In this document: in pieces, positions 4,961-5,438 of the stretch
Numbering within the stretch: the stretch's first letter is position 1
Layout: every line of letters begins with the position of its first letter
Assembly: GCA_020200195.1 (NCBI GenBank)
Contig: JAIVJE010000137.1
Span: 1 to 5,438, forward strand
Length of the DNA stretch: 5,438 nucleotides
Reading direction: 5' to 3'
From: Acidobacteriota bacterium
GTDB taxonomy: Bacteria; Acidobacteriota; Vicinamibacteria; Vicinamibacterales; 2-12-FULL-66-21
Program-made: the position numbers and the translations under genes
Notes under the pieces: model-generated
The model's input: the letters and a program-made list of their open reading frames with translations, nothing else
Databases searched by the model: none
What the model was told of the DNA's origin: nothing

Positions 4961-5362
4961 TTGCGATGGTCGGGGGGACGTCCTCATCACATTGTTGTCT
5001 ACGATCTCGACGACACCGGCGAGCTCGTACTCTCGCGGACCATTCGTGACGGAGAGCCGGATCCGGAGTGGCGCCGGTTTTCCTGTCGCGTGGAAGTGTG
5101 GCGGACGCTGCAGACATTGGCGCGGGATCACGGTTGGGTGCCGGCGGGGACCAGTCCGGATTCGAGCCAACCGGAGCAATCGGACGAGCGCCGCGCGGGG
5201 ACGGATACCAGCTACGAGCCCACCGACTGGGCATTTGCGAAACTCGTGAGCGGTGCGGACGCGGCCGCGGTGGCTGATGGGCTGGAGAGGGCCCTGGCGG
5301 CCGGAGCGTGCGGTGCGGACGACCGACGGGTTGACGGGCCGGTCTTCATCCGGGAGGGGTGA
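4961..5362 (+). CDS. Uncharacterised soluble protein
   Basis: A 133-aa protein I do not recognise. It has a protein-like composition: an N-terminal strand-like segment HHIVVYDLDDTGELVLSR (9-26), an acidic/aromatic part DPEWRRFSCRVEVWRTLQTLARDHGWVPAG (34-63), a low-complexity polar linker (64-84), and a C-terminal helix-rich part YEPTDWAFAKLVSGADAAAVADGLERALA (85-113). No signal peptide, membrane segment or catalytic motif is seen. The TTG at 4961 is the only start upstream of the conserved-looking region because an in-frame stop lies at 4955-4957; the first six residues are therefore uncertain, and a small frameshift near the start is possible. It overlaps the next gene by 4 nt (GTGA), so the two are likely co-transcribed. 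The opposite strand also has an open frame here, but its product is arginine- and proline-rich and looks like a shadow. Function unknown. Confidence 0.65.
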   Translation: MRWSGGRPHHIVVYDLDDTGELVLSRTIRDGEPDPEWRRFSCRVEVWRTLQTLARDHGWVPAGTSPDSSQPEQSDERRAGTDTSYEPTDWAFAKLVSGADAAAVADGLERALAAGACGADDRRVDGPVFIREG

Positions 5363-5438
5363 CACGAGAGGAGTACACCGCGTTCAACCGTGGCCTGAGC
5401 GCTCAACTGGTGCGTGAGTTTGTCGCGTTTCTCAGGCG
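5359..5438 (+). CDS. Uncharacterised protein, N-terminal fragment cut by the window edge
   Basis: Only the first 26 codons are visible, from a GTG at 5359 that overlaps the previous stop as GTGA and stays open to the edge: VTREEYTAFNRGLSAQLVRE and FVAFLR. The segment is predicted to be helical. The overlap is typical of translationally coupled genes, but the G-rich stretch GGGAGGGG (5352-5359) is too close to act as a normal ribosome-binding site. Nothing in the fragment identifies a family. Confidence 0.55.
   Translation, partial: MTREEYTAFNRGLSAQLVREFVAFLR

Noticed and set aside
4901..5365. Minus-strand open frame opposite the right-hand gene
   Set aside because: Its product is arginine/proline-rich without helical or strand periodicity, whereas the plus-strand frame looks like real protein and is coupled to a following frame.
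1..5438. CRISPR array, tRNA, rRNA, insertion sequence or rho-independent terminator
   Set aside because: I see no regularly spaced repeats, cloverleaf, transposase frame or G+C hairpin followed by a T-run on either strand.

Overview
This is a high-G+C bacterial window (roughly two-thirds G+C by eye). It is dense in toxin-antitoxin and nucleic-acid-processing genes. Seven of the nine genes lie on the minus strand, with short gaps or overlaps inside transcription units. GTG and TTG starts, weak Shine-Dalgarno sequences and several apparently near-leaderless starts are used. There are no rRNA, tRNA, IS, CRISPR or phage-structural genes. The taxon cannot be fixed from the sequence; a high-G+C soil or subsurface lineage (Methylomirabilota/Rokubacteria, Acidobacteriota, Myxococcota or similar) is a guess from composition and gene style only.

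Layout from left to right. (1) 22-1584 (-) is a stand-alone GHKL/Hsp90-fold ATPase-like protein of 520 aa. Its N-box and glycine-rich lid motif are good, but its DxGxG motif is degenerate. (2) 1716-3310 (-) is a compact three-gene unit, transcribed XPF/ERCC4-type nuclease with tandem HhH motifs -> small uncharacterised protein -> AbiEii-like nucleotidyltransferase, with gaps of 6 and 2 nt. A consensus TTGACA -35 box, a palindrome over the -10 region and a 9-bp inverted repeat spanning the nuclease start codon lie upstream. (3) 3483-4169 (-) is a VapBC-type pair, RHH antitoxin followed by PIN toxin. A clear sigma70-like promoter is embedded in GCATCA/TGATGC repeats. (4) 4195-4810 (-) is a HEPN/MNT-type pair. 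The HEPN gene is intact; the MNT nucleotidyltransferase ends early, and its last codons lie inside the vapBC operator. (5) 4961 to the right edge (+) holds two divergent, overlapping genes of unknown function, the second cut by the window.

How the parts may work together. The vapBC and HEPN/MNT modules are recognisable toxin-antitoxin families. The small protein plus AbiEii-like nucleotidyltransferase resembles a third pair, linked here to a structure-specific nuclease. With the GHKL ATPase this looks like a defence or genome-maintenance island, but no mobility gene or attachment site is visible to mark its borders. The least-described parts are the XPF-nuclease/small-protein/nucleotidyltransferase operon and the atypical GHKL protein.
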